Assembly: GCF_023706045.1 (NCBI RefSeq)
Contig: NZ_BQYL01000001.1
Location: 310,001 to 374,000, forward strand
Source of the DNA: Kangiella sp. TOML190
Lineage (GTDB): Bacteria; Pseudomonadota; Gammaproteobacteria; Enterobacterales; Kangiellaceae
Length of the DNA: 64,000 bases
Direction: 5' to 3'
In this document: piece after piece, positions 29,455 to 38,425 of the stretch
Position numbering within the stretch: the stretch's first letter is position 1
Layout: every line of letters starts with the position of its first letter
Translations under genes and position numbers: made by a program
The notes under the pieces: generated by a model
Database searches by the model: none
Told to the model about the DNA's origin: nothing
What the model saw: only the letters and a program-made list of their open reading frames with translations

Positions 29455-30636
29455 ATGGTTATCAAGCCCAAGGTTAGAGGCTTTATCTGCACCGCATCAC
29501 ACCCCAAAGGCTGCGTCGCGCACGTGCAGGAACAAATCGATTATATTCAACAACAAATTACCGAAGTGCCTGCCAATGCGCCCAAAAATGTATTGGTGAT
29601 TGGCTCTTCTACCGGCTATGGTCTTGCCTCGCGCTTGGTAGCGGCTTTTGGTTATGGCGCCAAAACCTTAGGTTTATTTTTTGAAAAAGAAGCCAGCGAG
29701 CGTAAAACGGGCACTGCCGGTTGGTATAACAACCGTGGTTTTGAGATTGCTGCGGATAAAGCTGGGCTTTGGCATAAAAGCATCAATGGCGATGCTTTTT
29801 CGCATCAAGCTAAAATCGATGCCATCAACATTATTAAAGAACAGATGGGTAAAATCGATCTGGTAGTTTATTCGCTAGCTTCACCGCGCCGCCAAGATCC
29901 CGACTCTGCCGAAATCTACAAGTCAGTGTTAAAACCGATCGGCGAAGCAGTCACAGAAAAAACCTTAAACACCGATAAGGGCGAAGTTCACGAAGTTTCG
30001 ATTGATCCAGCAACCGAAGAAGATATCCAAAACACCATTAAAGTCATGGGTGGCCAAGACTGGGAGTTATGGATGAATGCTTTGGATGAAGCTGGTGTTC
30101 TAGCCGAGGGCGTAAAAACGGTAGCCTACACCTATATCGGTAAAAAGCTTACTTGGCCAATTTACGGTCATGCCACTATCGGTAAAGCCAAAGAAGATTT
30201 AGATCGCGCCTCGCATGCCATTCATGAGACATTGCAAACAAAATATAATGGCACTGCTAACGTTGCGGTACTAAAAGCGGTTGTGACTCAAGCCAGCTCG
30301 GCCATTCCAGTGATGCCACTCTACATCTCATTGCTGTATAAAGTGATGAAAGAAGCGGGCGTGCATGAAAATCCTGTTGAGCAAATCAAAGGACTCATTC
30401 ACGATCAAATGGTCAATGGCGAAGCAATTTATGACGATACTCGTCGCTTCCGTTTAGACTTAAAAGAGCTGGACGATGCGATCCAAGATAAGGTCGAAGC
30501 CCTTTGGGCGCAAGCATCGACCGAAAACATCACCGAGATCTCCGATTACGCTGGCTACAAGCATGAATTCTTTAAGTTATTTGGTTTTGAAGTCGATGGC
30601 GTTGATTACGAAGAAGACTTAGATCCTCGGATCTAG
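29455..30636 (+). CDS. fabV: Enoyl-[acyl-carrier-protein] reductase FabV
   Basis: 393 residues, close to the usual length of about 400. The NADH-binding G-S-S-T-G-Y-G-L-A-S-R is at about 50-60. The FabV-type Y-x8-K active site is Y237 and K246. The start M-V-I-K-P-K-V-R-G-F-I-C is characteristic. It performs the last reduction of each fatty-acid elongation cycle and in known members is resistant to triclosan. No FabI is seen in this window. GGAG lies 8 bases before the ATG, and a strong terminator follows. Confidence 0.97.
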   Translation: MVIKPKVRGFICTASHPKGCVAHVQEQIDYIQQQITEVPANAPKNVLVIGSSTGYGLASRLVAAFGYGAKTLGLFFEKEASERKTGTAGWYNNRGFEIAADKAGLWHKSINGDAFSHQAKIDAINIIKEQMGKIDLVVYSLASPRRQDPDSAEIYKSVLKPIGEAVTEKTLNTDKGEVHEVSIDPATEEDIQNTIKVMGGQDWELWMNALDEAGVLAEGVKTVAYTYIGKKLTWPIYGHATIGKAKEDLDRASHAIHETLQTKYNGTANVAVLKAVVTQASSAIPVMPLYISLLYKVMKEAGVHENPVEQIKGLIHDQMVNGEAIYDDTRRFRLDLKELDDAIQDKVEALWAQASTENITEISDYAGYKHEFFKLFGFEVDGVDYEEDLDPRI

Positions 30637-30653
30637 CAATTGGTCGATTAGCC

Positions 30654-30687
30654 AAGCGCCAAGAAGTCACTTCTTGGCGCTTTTTTG
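30654..30687 (+). terminator. fabV terminator
   Basis: A perfect 12-bp stem GCGCCAAGAAGT/ACTTCTTGGCGC with a minimal loop, followed by T6. Confidence 0.92.
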
Positions 30688-30778
30688 TGTTGGGATTATT
30701 TACAATCGACCATGATAGGCCTCGAATATGTCAGAGGCAATATATTCCACTTCAATTAAATCAAATAGTTAGCAGAGT

Positions 30779-30806
30779 TGGCACACTTTATGCTTCTTAC
30801 TAGACT
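30779..30806 (+). promoter_or_regulatory. Promoter of a candidate sRNA, sigma-54-like
   Basis: TGGCAC (30779-30784) and TGC (30791-30793) place GG and GC 12 bp apart, the sigma-54 -24/-12 pattern. The same bases can be read as sigma-70: TTGGCA, 17 bp, TAGACT. A dyad GCCTC/GAGGC at 30719-30738 lies where an activator site for sigma-54 would be. The choice cannot be made from sequence. Confidence 0.5.
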
Positions 30807-30920
30807 GTGAGCACAAGCAAGTGCTGACTATCCCCGGTTAATGGCGTACAACTACCCCGTACAACATTAACCAATCAATGCGCAAGCCATTGGCCCATCC
30901 AACTGGATGGGCATTTTTTT
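30804..30920 (+). ncRNA. Candidate trans-acting small RNA, about 117 nt
   Basis: A gene-free stretch between the fabV terminator and the LON gene carries its own promoter-like site and its own plus-strand terminator. Three stem-loops can be drawn: AGCAC/GTGCT (30810-30825); GGTTAATG/CATTAACC (30836-30872), continued by GTAC/GTAC with a C-rich loop; and GCCCATCC/GGATGGGC (30893-30912) followed by seven T. Two C-rich motifs (ACTATCCCCG, ACTACCCCG) are candidate pairing regions for G-rich ribosome sites. No open frame is evident. I do not recognise a known sRNA family. Confidence 0.55.
30893..30920 (+). terminator. Rho-independent terminator of the candidate sRNA
   Basis: 8-bp stem GCCCATCC/GGATGGGC, loop AACT, then A and T7. 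The T-run is only on the plus-strand side, so it does not serve the minus-strand LON gene. Confidence 0.88.
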
Positions 30921-30946
30921 GCGAGAAAGGATAAAAGAGCCGAAAA

Positions 30947-31537
30947 CTATTTTAGCCAGCTAAGCATTTGATACAAAATCGCTTGGCGCAAGGCTAAGTC
31001 GGGAGTTTCTAAAATGGCTTGCTTTTGCCGCTCACCAATGGGCATATATTCGGTTAAGCGCTCCATCACAAAGCCCAGTTCAGTCCATTTGTCTGGCTGG
31101 TCAATAATTTCCACTTCCGGATGCTGTGATAAATCGGCTAATAGACTACTCAGCTCCGAGGATTCGTTTCCTAGATTTTGCTGTGTCATGGGTTCGAGCC
31201 AAGAAACGTTGGCGGTTAGCAAACCAGACTCTAGGGATTGCATGCTATTAATTTGAAAACGCCTTTGGCCAAGACAAACAATTTTTAGCAAGCCAGATTC
31301 GGTTTGATCAAAGTCGATAATCTCTACATAAGTTCCAGTGGTAAACGGGCTTGCAGGGACTCCAACTTCGTTACCTTTTTTAATCAAACACACACCAAAG
31401 CCTTGTGCTTTGCTTAGTTGCTCAGAAATCATTTGCAGATAGCGTTGCTCGAAAATTTGCAGCCGCAACACGCTATCTGGAAACACCACCCGGCTGAGTG
31501 GGAAAATTGGAATAACGCTGTTTTTAGTAAAATCCAT
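30947..31537 (-). CDS. LON substrate-binding domain protein
   Basis: 196 residues matching only the N-terminal (substrate-binding) domain of Lon protease: I-P-I-F-P-L-S-R-V-V-F-P near the start and I-F-E-Q-R-Y-L-Q-M at 28-36. No ATPase or protease domain follows, so it cannot be a protease alone. Such stand-alone LON-domain proteins are widespread with no settled role; an adaptor function is inference. Its start abuts the stop of the ABC permease gene with no gap, so it is translationally linked to the exporter. Confidence 0.88.
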   Translation of the reverse strand: MDFTKNSVIPIFPLSRVVFPDSVLRLQIFEQRYLQMISEQLSKAQGFGVCLIKKGNEVGVPASPFTTGTYVEIIDFDQTESGLLKIVCLGQRRFQINSMQSLESGLLTANVSWLEPMTQQNLGNESSELSSLLADLSQHPEVEIIDQPDKWTELGFVMERLTEYMPIGERQKQAILETPDLALRQAILYQMLSWLK

Positions 31538-32335
31538 TTAAGAGCGCAGGCCTTTTCCTTTTTCCAAAAGGTACAAACAGATGCTGCTAAGGACGATAAT
31601 AAAAACAAAAATCAAACCAAAAGCAACGCCAATGGAAATATCCGATTTACCTAAAAAACCGTAACGAAAAGCGTTAACCATATAAATGATAGGGTTAGCT
31701 TTGGACACCGCCTGCCAAAAATCTGGTAGCAGTTGGATCGAATAGAAAACACCGCCGAGGTAAGTTAGGGGTGTTAAGACGAAGGTTGGAATAATTGAAA
31801 TATCGTCAAAAGATTTTGCAAACAAGGCATTAAGAAAGCCTGCAAGCGCAAACAAAATCGAAGTCAGGATCACCACACTGAAAACCACAAAAAGGTTATG
31901 AATCATGACTTTATCGATGAAAAACAGCGACACACCGGTTACGATAATGCCCGTCAATAAACCGCGCAACACACCGCCGCCAACAAAACCAGCAAGAATC
32001 ACCCAGTTAGGCACAGGCGAAATCATCATCTCTTCAATTGAGCGTTGGTATTTTGCGCTAAAAAATGAGGACACTACGTTGGAATAGGAGTTAGTGATAA
32101 CCGACATCATAATGAGCCCTGGCACAATAAACTCCATATAAGGCAAGCCATCCATAGTCCCAACTCGCGAGCCAATCAGATTGCCAAAAATCACAAAATA
32201 CAGACTCATGGTGATCGCTGGCGGCAAAATGGTTTGTACCCAAATGCGCATAAAGCGGGTGATTTCTTTTTGGATAATGGTCTGAAAAGCAACCCAGTTA
32301 GAGCCTTCGATTGGCGTGGTATTAATATTTTGCAT
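31538..32335 (-). CDS. yadH: ABC-2 type transporter permease (YadH-like)
   Basis: 265 residues with six membrane spans, roughly at 25-50, 65-85, 105-135, 140-165, 175-195 and 232-255. The ABC-2 pattern L-T-P-L-T-Y-L-G-G-V-F-Y-S-I is at about 183-196. It pairs with the ATPase gene 2 bp upstream and resembles E. coli YadGH. The substrate is unknown. A GGAG ribosome site lies 9 bases before the ATG. Confidence 0.9.
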   Translation of the reverse strand: MQNINTTPIEGSNWVAFQTIIQKEITRFMRIWVQTILPPAITMSLYFVIFGNLIGSRVGTMDGLPYMEFIVPGLIMMSVITNSYSNVVSSFFSAKYQRSIEEMMISPVPNWVILAGFVGGGVLRGLLTGIIVTGVSLFFIDKVMIHNLFVVFSVVILTSILFALAGFLNALFAKSFDDISIIPTFVLTPLTYLGGVFYSIQLLPDFWQAVSKANPIIYMVNAFRYGFLGKSDISIGVAFGLIFVFIIVLSSICLYLLEKGKGLRS

Positions 32336-32337
32336 AA

Positions 32338-33273
32338 CTATTGCTCCACCTTATTAGCTGCGCCATTTTCCACCATGCGCACAAACAACTCTTCCAACCG
32401 ATTGGCCTTGTTGCGCATACTTAAAACGGTAATATCTTGCTCACTCAAAGCTGCGAAAACGCCATTCACACCAACTCCTTTTTTGACATCCACTTCCAAA
32501 GTACTATCATCGCGCCGACGAATATCATAACCGGCAAAAGTGGGCAATTGCTCCGGCAATTGCTGTGTATCCAAGACGAAAGTTTCCATATCGAGCTGCG
32601 CCAGTAGCGCTTTCATACTGGTGTTTTGAACGATTTCGCCATGATTAATAATGGCAATATTACGGCATAAACTTTCCGCTTCTTCTAAATAGTGAGTGGT
32701 CAATACAATAGTGGTTCCTTGTTCATTCAAACGTTGCATAAAGTCCCACATAGAGCGTCTTAGCTCGATATCAACACCCGCAGTTGGCTCATCCAAAATT
32801 AACAGCTTTGGACTATGGATCAAGCCACGGGCAATCATTAAGCGCCGTTTCATGCCGCCGGATAATTCGCGTGCGGCATTATTGCGCTTATCCCATAAAC
32901 CCAGCTCTTCAAGCAAAGGTTGCGAGCGCAACTTAGCCTCTTTGCGCGAAATGCCGTAGTAACCCGCCTGCTGCAACACAATCTGCTCAACGCCCTCAAA
33001 CATATTGAAGTTAAATTCTTGCGGCACCAAACCAAGATTTTGTTTCGCCTGCGCTAAGTCAGTGTCGATATCATGACCAAACACTTGTACCTTGCCGGAG
33101 CTTTTATTGACTAAGGAGCTAATAATGCCAATGGCGGTGGATTTACCGGCGCCATTAGGTCCTAGCAAAGCGAAAAAGTCACCTTGCTCGACCTCTAAAT
33201 CAATTCCTTTTAAGGCTTGAGTACCGCCGGCATAGGTTTTGTGTAAATTTGTAATGGATAATGCTTTTGTCAT
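32338..33273 (-). CDS. yadG: ABC transporter ATP-binding protein (YadG-like)
   Basis: 311 residues. Walker A G-P-N-G-A-G-K-S-T is at 38-46, signature L-S-G-G-M-K-R-R near 138, Walker B L-L-I-L-D-E-P-T-A-G-V-D near 160, and the switch histidine in L-T-T-H-Y. The C-terminal 90 residues form the extra domain found in exporters of this class. It energises the YadH-like permease. A palindromic repeat (33295-33389) lies directly upstream and may have displaced the original promoter. Confidence 0.92.
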   Translation of the reverse strand: MTKALSITNLHKTYAGGTQALKGIDLEVEQGDFFALLGPNGAGKSTAIGIISSLVNKSSGKVQVFGHDIDTDLAQAKQNLGLVPQEFNFNMFEGVEQIVLQQAGYYGISRKEAKLRSQPLLEELGLWDKRNNAARELSGGMKRRLMIARGLIHSPKLLILDEPTAGVDIELRRSMWDFMQRLNEQGTTIVLTTHYLEEAESLCRNIAIINHGEIVQNTSMKALLAQLDMETFVLDTQQLPEQLPTFAGYDIRRRDDSTLEVDVKKGVGVNGVFAALSEQDITVLSMRNKANRLEELFVRMVENGAANKVEQ

Positions 33274-33294
33274 TTTTTAAAACTCATATATCTT

Positions 33295-33389
33295 GTCATT
33301 GCGGAGGAGAAGCGACTGAAGCAATCTCATAGTTTAAGTTTCTAATCTCTCGAGATTGCCACGCCATTGTTATCGATGGCTCGCAATGA
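33295..33389. repeat. TCATTGCG...CGCAATGA palindromic repeat
   Basis: 95 bp with outer arms TCATTGCG and CGCAATGA and inner arms GCAATCTC and GAGATTGC. It belongs to the common dispersed repeats of this form in bacterial genomes. A half copy is at 22704-22742. Confidence 0.75.
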
Positions 33390-33401
33390 TCATATTAAAT
33401 A

Positions 33402-34019
33402 TTAATTACCGCTATAACCCCAACGATGCCCTAATTTGTGATCCAGATCCAAATGATCCAGTATTCGCGCCACCACAAAATCAATCAAGTCATCAATCGA
33501 GTTAGGCTGATTATAAAAGCCTGGAGAAGCGGGCAATATGGTTGCACCAACTTCCGATAATCGGGTCATATTTTGCAAATGAATGGTGTTGTATGGCGTT
33601 TCTCTGGGCACTAACAACAACTGACCGCGCTCTTTTAACACTACATCCGCCGCCCGCTCGATTAAATTATCCGAAGCACCATTGGCAATCGCGCTTAAGG
33701 TTCCAGTTGAGCAAGGACAGATAATCATTTGCTTGGGCGCAGACGAACCACTGGCTACAGGCGACATCCAGTTATCGTTAGAAAACGCCTGAATATAACC
33801 TTCTTTTAGGCCAAGCTGTTCAGTTAATTCTTTTTCCACCACGCTCGGCGCTTTCTTGACCTGAATATCACACTCGGTCGCCAAGACCACCCGCGCCGCA
33901 CTGGATAGCATCAAATAGCAATGCTCATAATAATTGGCTAATTGTTCAATTAAGCGTAAGGCATAGGGCGCGCCGGAAGCGCCAGTAATCGCTAGGGTGA
34001 TCGCTTTTTGTTTATTCAT
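33402..34019 (-). CDS. ubiX: Flavin prenyltransferase UbiX
   Basis: 205 residues. N-terminal flavin-binding T-G-A-S-G-A-P-Y-A is at 13-21, then S-S-A and the conserved [13 protein letters not shown] near 103, and [13 protein letters not shown] near 130. It prenylates FMN to make the cofactor of the decarboxylase UbiD in ubiquinone synthesis. UbiD is not in the window. Its start overlaps the mpl stop by 4 bp. Confidence 0.95.
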   Translation of the reverse strand: MNKQKAITLAITGASGAPYALRLIEQLANYYEHCYLMLSSAARVVLATECDIQVKKAPSVVEKELTEQLGLKEGYIQAFSNDNWMSPVASGSSAPKQMIICPCSTGTLSAIANGASDNLIERAADVVLKERGQLLLVPRETPYNTIHLQNMTRLSEVGATILPASPGFYNQPNSIDDLIDFVVARILDHLDLDHKLGHRWGYSGN

Positions 34020-35374
34020 GCTTGATCCGCAATATTATCCAACAACTTTTGATGAATCCCACCAAAACCGCCATTAGACATCACTAGAATTTTATCGGTT
34101 GATTTTACCACGTTTTGCACAGCATTTAAGATAGCATCCACCTCTGGCAAAATTTGCAAATCAGTAAATTGTGCTATTTGCTCGGCTGGGAATTGCCAAT
34201 CAAATTCAGCGGGCTTATGGATGATGACCTGATCGGCGAGTTTTAAAGACTCCAGCAAAGTGTCTTTATGAATGCCTGAGCGCATGGTGGCGGAGCGCAA
34301 ATCAACAATGGCAATGATCTTGTCGTCACCAACTTTAGCTCTAAAACCTGCAAGAGTGGTTTCAATCGCCGTGGGATGATGAGCAAAATCATCATAAACC
34401 TCAATTCCTTTTACCGAACCTTTAAGCTCCATACGGCGTTTGACGTTTTCAAACTGGGCTAAAGCGTCGCAACCATGACTCGCCGGTACGCCGGCATGAC
34501 GCGCCGCGGCAATCGCTGCTAAAGCGTTGTTGGCATTGTGCAACCCTATCAGCGACCAATTGACCTCGCCCTGCTTTTGGCCTTGAAAATAGACTTCAAA
34601 AGCACTGGCATCCTCTTTTAGTAAATTATAAGACCAGCCCTGTTCGGACAAGGTCAGCTCCGAATGGGACCATAAACCTTGCTCGATAACGTCTTGCAAT
34701 TGACGTTCCGTTTCGGGGTAAATCACCAAACCATTGCTCGGCACAATACGGATCACATGATGAAATTGCTTTTGAATCGCTTTTAAATCGTCGAAAATAT
34801 CCGCATGATCAAATTCCAAATTGTTCATGATCAAAGTGCGGGGGCGATAATGCACAAACTTGGAACGCTTATCAAAAAAGGCGGTGTCGTACTCATCTGC
34901 TTCCACCACAAAAAAAGGCGAATCGGTTAAACGCGCCGACAAGCCAAAATTTTCTGGAATGCCACCGATTAAAAATCCGGGCTGCAAATTAGCATATTGC
35001 AAAATCCAAGCCAGCATACTGGCGGTCGTGGTTTTGCCATGAGTTCCTGCAGCAGCCAACACCCACTTATCGTGAATGATATTTTCCGCCAGCCACTGCG
35101 GGCCTGAGCGGTAATTTAATCCTTGCTCCAGCACATATTCCACCGACGGGTTGCCACGCGACATGGCATTTCCGATAACCACGCAATCGGTTTGCTCAGG
35201 TATCAATTGAGGATCAAAGCCTTGAATCAGCTCAATGCCCTGCTCTTCGAGCTGAGTGCTCATCGGCGGATAGACGTTGGCATCACTACCGCTAACGCTG
35301 ATCCCTTGCTGCTTGGCGAGCAAAGCGATTCCGCCCATAAAAGTTCCGCAGATCCCTAGAATATGAATGTGCAT
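34016..35374 (-). CDS. mpl: UDP-MurNAc:L-Ala-gamma-D-Glu-meso-DAP ligase
   Basis: 452 residues. The Mur-ligase P-loop A-G-T-H-G-K-T-T-T is at about 110, with the N-terminal [12 protein letters not shown] characteristic of Mpl as opposed to MurC, and D-D-F-A-H-H-P-T-A near residue 325. It ligates the recovered murein tripeptide to UDP-MurNAc in wall recycling. It overlaps ubiX by 4 bp. No Shine-Dalgarno is evident before its ATG. Confidence 0.96.
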   Translation of the reverse strand: MHIHILGICGTFMGGIALLAKQQGISVSGSDANVYPPMSTQLEEQGIELIQGFDPQLIPEQTDCVVIGNAMSRGNPSVEYVLEQGLNYRSGPQWLAENIIHDKWVLAAAGTHGKTTTASMLAWILQYANLQPGFLIGGIPENFGLSARLTDSPFFVVEADEYDTAFFDKRSKFVHYRPRTLIMNNLEFDHADIFDDLKAIQKQFHHVIRIVPSNGLVIYPETERQLQDVIEQGLWSHSELTLSEQGWSYNLLKEDASAFEVYFQGQKQGEVNWSLIGLHNANNALAAIAAARHAGVPASHGCDALAQFENVKRRMELKGSVKGIEVYDDFAHHPTAIETTLAGFRAKVGDDKIIAIVDLRSATMRSGIHKDTLLESLKLADQVIIHKPAEFDWQFPAEQIAQFTDLQILPEVDAILNAVQNVVKSTDKILVMSNGGFGGIHQKLLDNIADQA

Positions 35375-35671
35375 TAATTAATTTGATAAGATTTGGATGA
35401 ATTATTGGCCTAATCATAAGCCAAGCGGCTTTTTGCGTCATCTTTTCGAGCGAGAAAAGGCGAAATAATGTAGAATCGCCGTAATTTGAATAGATTGCCC
35501 ATGGAATGATTGAGTTCCGTCTTGAGCATTGAAAATGGCAAGACAAAACTTTTGCAAAGTGACGACTTTAGTCCACTAAATGAGGAGCTTTTAATAAAAT
35601 TTTAACGCCGCCATTTCATGCGGAATAGGAAATCAAGCATTTCGATAGCACAATATTATAGGAAACTTCCC

Positions 35672-36937
35672 ATGGCTAAGAAAAAATACAACGCCTTTTA
35701 TGCCCAATCCGGCGGCGTAACGGCTGTAATTAATGCTACCGCTTGCGGCGTTATTGAAACCGCCCGCAAATCAAAAAATATCGGCAAGGTTTACGCTGGC
35801 CGTAATGGGATTATCGGCGCGCTACGCGAAGAGCTTATCGACACTAGCAAAGAGTCAAAAAAAGACATTGCAGCACTAAAGCATACGCCATCGGGTGCTT
35901 TCGGTTCTTGCCGCTATAAGTTAAAAAGCATCGAACAAAATCAAGCTGAGTATGAGCGTCTAATCGAGGTTTTTAAGGCTCACGATATTCGTTATTTTTT
36001 CTACAATGGCGGTGGCGACTCGCAAGACACTGCGCACAAGGTTTCACAACTCAGCGAAACCATGGGCTATCCGATCACCTGTATTGGCGTGCCAAAAACC
36101 GTGGATAACGATTTACCCATCACTGACAACTGTCCAGGTTTTGGTTCGGTGGCGAAGTATGTGGCGGTTTCGATCCGCGAAGCCGCTTTTGACGTTAAAT
36201 CCATGGCGGAAAGCTCGACGAAAGTGTTTGTGATGGAAGTGATGGGACGTCATGCCGGCTGGATCGCCGCCGCAGGTGGTTTGGCATGTGAAAAAGAAGG
36301 CGATGCACCGCACATTATTTTGTTCCCCGAAATTGCCTTTAATAAAGAAAAATTCCTTAAGAAAGTCAATCGCACCGTTAAAAAGTTCGGCTATTGTGCG
36401 ATTGTGGTATCCGAAGGTGCGGCATATAAAGACGGTACTTTCCTAGCGGATGCTGGCTCGGTGGATGCTTTTGGTCATAAGCAATTAGGCGGTGTTGCGC
36501 CGGTAGTTGCGCAAATGATCAAAGATGAGCTGGGCTATAAATACCACTGGGCGGTTTCCGATTACTTGCAACGTGCGGCGCGCCATATCGCATCGGCTAC
36601 CGACGTCGAGCAAGCTTACGCTATGGGTCAAGCAGCAGTAGAGTTTGCCGATGCAGGAAAAAATGCAGTGATGCCGACCATTGTGCGCAAAAAGACTAAA
36701 AAATACTCCTGGACCATTGGCGAGGCACAGTTAGCGGACGTTGCCAACGTTGAAAAAATGATGCCGCGCAAATACATTTCGCGGGATGGCTATGGCATTA
36801 CTGAAGAGTGTCGCGCCTATTTGCAACCACTGATCCAAGGTGAGTCTTACCCACCTTATAAAAATGGTTTGCCACAATATGTGGAACTAAAAAACGAGTT
36901 GGTGAAAAAGAAATTAAAGAAAAAGTTTAATGTCTGA
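35672..36937 (+). CDS. pfp: Pyrophosphate-dependent 6-phosphofructokinase
   Basis: 421 residues from ATG 35672 (AGGAAA 6 bases upstream); an in-frame ATG at 35618 would add 18 unconserved residues. PFK motifs are G-G-G-D-S at 113-117, P-K-T-V-D-N-D at 141-147 and G-R-H-A-G-W near 205. The lysine in PKTVDND and the acid after GGG mark PPi, not ATP, as phosphoryl donor (family knowledge). The reaction is reversible, interconverting Fru-6-P and Fru-1,6-P2. hppA and ppa lie 5-8 kb away. The downstream hydrolase overlaps it by 8 bp. Confidence 0.92.
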   Translation: MAKKKYNAFYAQSGGVTAVINATACGVIETARKSKNIGKVYAGRNGIIGALREELIDTSKESKKDIAALKHTPSGAFGSCRYKLKSIEQNQAEYERLIEVFKAHDIRYFFYNGGGDSQDTAHKVSQLSETMGYPITCIGVPKTVDNDLPITDNCPGFGSVAKYVAVSIREAAFDVKSMAESSTKVFVMEVMGRHAGWIAAAGGLACEKEGDAPHIILFPEIAFNKEKFLKKVNRTVKKFGYCAIVVSEGAAYKDGTFLADAGSVDAFGHKQLGGVAPVVAQMIKDELGYKYHWAVSDYLQRAARHIASATDVEQAYAMGQAAVEFADAGKNAVMPTIVRKKTKKYSWTIGEAQLADVANVEKMMPRKYISRDGYGITEECRAYLQPLIQGESYPPYKNGLPQYVELKNELVKKKLKKKFNV

Positions 36938-37622
36938 GCCAGTATTTCCACTTTTGATATTGATGCCCGGCATGGACGGCTCCGGGCTTTTATATCAACC
37001 GCTAGGCGAAAAACTACAACAACTTGAGCTTCCGTTTGTAATAGAGCCACTCAATCCGCATCAAGACAAGTGGGCTTATATCGAATATTTAGAACAAAAG
37101 TACCCTGCGCAACCCTTAGTGTTAGTCGCAGAGTCCTATGCTGGCCATATCGCAACCCTAATGGCCATCAGGGGTAATTTAGATATCCAAAAAATCGTAT
37201 TGATGGCGACATTTTTAGAAACGCCAACCAAACTGACCCAATTGGAAAAATTATTACCTACAAGCTTGATTCAAAAGCCGCCTTTACCTAACTTATTGCT
37301 TGGTAAAGCGTTGTTTGGCAAAAACAGCAGTCAAGAATTGTTAGATTTATTTTTCCAAGCTATGGATGACGTTAGCAGTGAACAACTGTCCGAGCGGATC
37401 CGCGATATGCGTCATTTGACCGCGCCAACGGAACAATTATCGATCCCTGCTTTGTATATCCAAGCCAGTGACGATTGGTTAGTTCCAGCGCGAAATTATC
37501 AGCCCTTCAAAAAAGTTTTTACCCATTTAGGTTTTAGCCAACTTAACGGCAGTCACCTTATTGCCCAAACTCAGCCCCGGCAGTGTGCTTTTTTAATCGA
37601 AAGTTTTGTTAAGAAGGCTTAG
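36930..37622 (+). CDS. Small alpha/beta hydrolase
   Basis: 230 residues with an alpha/beta-hydrolase layout: oxyanion strand L-M-P-G-M-D-G-S-G at 11-19, nucleophile S69 in A-E-S-Y-A-G, acid D in A-S-D-D-W-L-V-P-A near 187, and histidine in N-G-S-H-L-I-A near 210. The nucleophile elbow has alanine in place of the first glycine. No signal peptide is evident, so it is cytoplasmic. The substrate is unknown. It overlaps pfp by 8 bp and is probably co-expressed. Confidence 0.78.
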   Translation: MSEPVFPLLILMPGMDGSGLLYQPLGEKLQQLELPFVIEPLNPHQDKWAYIEYLEQKYPAQPLVLVAESYAGHIATLMAIRGNLDIQKIVLMATFLETPTKLTQLEKLLPTSLIQKPPLPNLLLGKALFGKNSSQELLDLFFQAMDDVSSEQLSERIRDMRHLTAPTEQLSIPALYIQASDDWLVPARNYQPFKKVFTHLGFSQLNGSHLIAQTQPRQCAFLIESFVKKA

Positions 37623-37637
37623 TAGCACAACTGCTGC

Positions 37638-38310
37638 TCATTTGTCCGCGACGTCTTGCTCTAAGTTGAACTGCATTTCAACGTACTGATTCTTGACCGC
37701 CACAGGCAAACCATTATGTTTTGCTGCTTTAAACTTCCACCGTTTTAGTGCTCTTTTTTGCCGCCAAATCAAAAACCTTGCGAGGCTTTGCCGCAATGAC
37801 TTTAATATTTACCGCTCTGCCTGTCTTATCGACGTCATAGGCCAACTTAACCCACCCCTCTAACCCCTTGGATAAAGCATCGACGGGATATTGCGGCTGC
37901 GCTTGAAAAATGGCAACTAATCCAGAATCTACCGAATGAGCCGCTTGCTGAAAAGTCAAAGGCGCCAACGACATAAACTCATCGCCATTGGTTAGATCAA
38001 CAGGAACCGAGTTGAGATTACTCATTTGATACGACTCTGTAACTGGCACTCCAAGCCCTTCAATCGCCGGTTCAATAACTAGCGCTGCCGGCTTTAGAGA
38101 GTTAGTGACTTTCTCAGGTTTCTGCGTTGGTTCGACACTATCGTCCGTTGGCGTTACCTCTAGCGGTTGAGCGATTTTAGGCTGCGGTGTGTGAATTAAG
38201 CTGGTCATGAAAACCAATAAACTGATGGTGATAAGCAAACCGATAAGCGATACAACAAACCCTTTGCCACCTTTTATGATGTTCATTTTTAACGCCTTTA
38301 TCATATTCAA
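37638..38310 (-). pseudogene. TonB-like protein, broken by a single-base frameshift near the 3' end
   Basis: As read, the frame gives 193 residues: an N-terminal membrane helix (about 15-40), a Pro/Thr-rich linker, and a TonB C-terminal domain (Y-P-V-D-A-L-S-K-G-L-E-G-W-V) that stops at 37729. Just before, an A6 run on the coding strand (37754-37759) shifts the frame. With one A fewer, the reading continues as A-L-K-R-W-K-F and through V-A-V-K-N-Q-Y-V-E to a TGA at 37638, restoring a complete TonB domain. It is either a real recent mutation or an assembly error. Partners ExbB/ExbD are not in the window. Confidence 0.8.
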
Positions 38311-38425
38311 CCCCTCTCAATAGTTTGTAATTTTGCTATTTATAACAACGCAGGGCTTAACAAAAAGGGTTAAAAAGTAACGAACATTAGGTTACAGTAA
38401 GCAAAAAAGAAGAGACAAGCCTCCC

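Noticed and set aside
30778-30806. Similarity of the sRNA promoter to the lac promoter (shared CACTTTATGCTTC)
   Set aside because: A short chance match; no lac operator or related gene lies nearby. It does keep the sigma-70 reading open.
30893-30920. Hairpin as terminator of the minus-strand LON gene
   Set aside because: On the minus strand no T-run follows the stem; the T7 run is on the plus side only.
37729-37770. A-AAA-AAG in the tonB-like gene as a programmed -1 frameshift site (as in dnaX)
   Set aside because: A -1 shift gives only Glu-His-stop. The conserved tail needs a +1 (or -2) change, so the slippery site does not explain it.
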